A stretch of 6,482 nucleotides of DNA from Frankiaceae bacterium (lineage in GTDB: Bacteria; Actinomycetota; Actinomycetes; Frankiales; Frankiaceae), in contig JAVEDQ010000542.1 of assembly GCA_030840885.1 (NCBI GenBank), forward strand, positions 1 to 6,482. Reading direction: 5' to 3'. The notes under the pieces are model-generated. The model was not told the DNA's origin. It was given only the letters and a program-made list of their open reading frames with translations, and searched no databases. Positions 5,796 to 6,482 of this stretch are shown one piece after another. A program made the position numbers and the translations under genes. Positions within the stretch are counted from its first letter, which is position 1; each line of letters begins with the position of its first letter.

Positions 5796-5969
5796 ATGGG
5801 CCGTTGGGATCTGGTTCGTCGGGAACATGTTCTTGCGGCAGTCCAGGAGTACGAGGAGCTGGGACAGACACGGTTCCTGGACAAGTACCGGTTTGGTCGC
5901 GCGCGCTCCTACCAGCTGATAGTCGACGGTCGCAGCTACGACTCGAAAGCCATACTCGGCGCAGACTAG
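5796..5969 (+). CDS. Short protein resembling the ScoMcrA-like N-terminal head domain; probable truncated restriction-endonuclease gene
   Basis: A 57-residue ATG-to-TAG frame. It reads REHVLAAVQEYEELG (residues 9-23), RFLDKYRFGRARSYQLIVDG (26-45) and RSYDSKAILGA (46-56). From memory, this matches the N-terminal head domain of ScoMcrA-type HNH endonucleases (modified-DNA restriction) and related actinobacterial HNH proteins, where the motif YDSKAI-GAAHGY continues into hundreds of further residues. Here the frame stops right after ILGAD, and no continuation was found in the other two frames, so it is probably the 5' end of a decayed or truncated gene. Eighteen of 57 codons end in A or T, including two ATA codons, unlike the neighbouring genes; this fits foreign origin or relaxed selection. 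No good ribosome binding site is visible. It could alternatively be a free-standing small domain protein. Confidence 0.6.
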   Translation: MGRWDLVRREHVLAAVQEYEELGQTRFLDKYRFGRARSYQLIVDGRSYDSKAILGAD

Positions 5970-6258
5970 GTCGGTGACTGCACCGGTGCCCCCGCGATTC
6001 GTCGGACGCGCCGTTGTCCATGCACCGCGCGCGCCTCGGGCTACTCCACCTACGTCGTCGCGTCATGCTGCGTGACCGGCTGCAGCGACCGACCACGCCG
6101 CCGTCACAGCCACAGGCCTGCGCATACACAACGGGGACTACGTCTCGGCGGGTACGAACAGGCGTAGCGCGGCTCTCTGTTCATCGGAGAGCCGCAGCAC
6201 CAGTGCGACTGAACACGGCCGGTAGGGAGATCGCAGCATGTCCGCGAGATCCGACAGG
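5970..6258. other. 289-bp stretch with no gene recognised
   Basis: Lies between the McrA-head fragment (+) and the membrane protein gene (-). Several plus-strand frames are open over parts of it but show no continuation of the endonuclease and no known motif. It may contain decayed remains of the truncated gene. The only clear structure is the hairpin at 6169-6195. Confidence 0.5.
6169..6195 (-). terminator. Perfect 9-bp hairpin, probable terminator of the membrane protein gene
   Basis: GCGGCTCTC (6169-6177) pairs perfectly with GAGAGCCGC (6187-6195) around a 9-nt loop, 63 nt beyond the membrane-protein stop codon. There is no T tract. It sits between convergent coding stretches, so it could act in both directions. 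Confidence 0.5.
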
Positions 6259-6482
6259 TCAGGCGCCGGTGTGCTCCCTGGTCGCCTCCGCGCCGTCGTC
6301 GTTCGATGACGGGTCGTCGGCGCGGTTCTCGCCGGACACGATCGTCCACACCACGGGAGCGACGACCCGCTCGAGCACCATCAGGACGACGAGGACGATG
6401 CCGGCGCGGGTGGCGGCGGCCTCGATGGTGAGGGTGCCGTTCAGCAGCAGCAGGGCGATGGAGCCGAGCGCGAGCAGCCCGA
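6259..6482 (-). CDS. Membrane protein, C-terminal part only (N-terminus beyond window)
   Basis: The last 73 residues of a minus-strand protein, read from the right edge to TGA at 6261-6259. Two hydrophobic segments are visible: one beginning GLLALGSIALLLL at the edge, and GIVLVVLMVLERVVAPVVWTIV at about residues 27-48. They are followed by a hydrophilic, acidic tail rich in Asp and Glu that is presumably cytoplasmic. Codons strongly prefer G or C in the third position, which supports real coding. The family is not recognised from this fragment. The hairpin at 6169-6195 lies just downstream and could end its transcript. Confidence 0.72.
   Translation of the reverse strand, partial: GLLALGSIALLLLNGTLTIEAAATRAGIVLVVLMVLERVVAPVVWTIVSGENRADDPSSNDDGAEATREHTGA

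Noticed and set aside
5589..5828. N-terminal 80-residue extension of the oxidase-like protein
   Set aside because: The added part is Arg-rich and unlike the family, while ATG 5588 has a good GGAGG and gives a normal length.
5014..5919. Plus-strand open frame of 301 codons
   Set aside because: It is antisense to the oxidase-like gene and overlaps the McrA-head fragment in another frame. The translation is low-complexity and matches no family I know.

Overview
The window looks like chromosomal DNA from a high-GC actinobacterium, perhaps a Nocardioides- or Mycobacterium-like organism. The reasons are a strong G/C third-position bias in the clear genes, GTG starts, AGGAG-type ribosome binding sites, and a wax ester synthase/diacylglycerol acyltransferase (WS/DGAT) beside a LipG-like hydrolase. 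The genus is an inference, not something the sequence shows directly.

Left part (1-1236): a partial minus-strand alpha/beta hydrolase and a plus-strand TetR-family regulator diverge from a 130-bp gap. That gap holds a striking 63-bp interrupted palindrome (631-693) with overlapping promoter-like elements. The simplest reading is a TetR regulator controlling itself and the divergent hydrolase. A stretch without a convincing gene follows (1237-1804), with several hairpins, the strongest at 1531-1565.

Centre (1805-4587, all minus strand): transcription order is LipG/RdmC-like alpha/beta hydrolase, then WS/DGAT acyltransferase, then a small dodecin. The first two fit neutral-lipid (triacylglycerol or wax ester) turnover. 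The dodecin has Ile where the classical flavin-stacking Trp is expected. The hydrolase and the acyltransferase lie in the same reading frame, separated by one TGA and 47 open codons.

Right part (4588-6482): a 476-bp stretch without a gene; a minus-strand FMN-type pyridoxamine-phosphate-oxidase-like protein; a 57-residue plus-strand reading frame that resembles only the N-terminal head domain of ScoMcrA-like HNH restriction endonucleases and ends abruptly, probably a remnant; a gene-free stretch with a clean 9-bp hairpin; and the C-terminal end of a minus-strand membrane protein that enters from the right edge.

No tRNA, rRNA, CRISPR array, transposase or insertion sequence was recognised. The two observations most worth following up are the symmetric double operator in front of the TetR gene and the unannotated McrA-head fragment.
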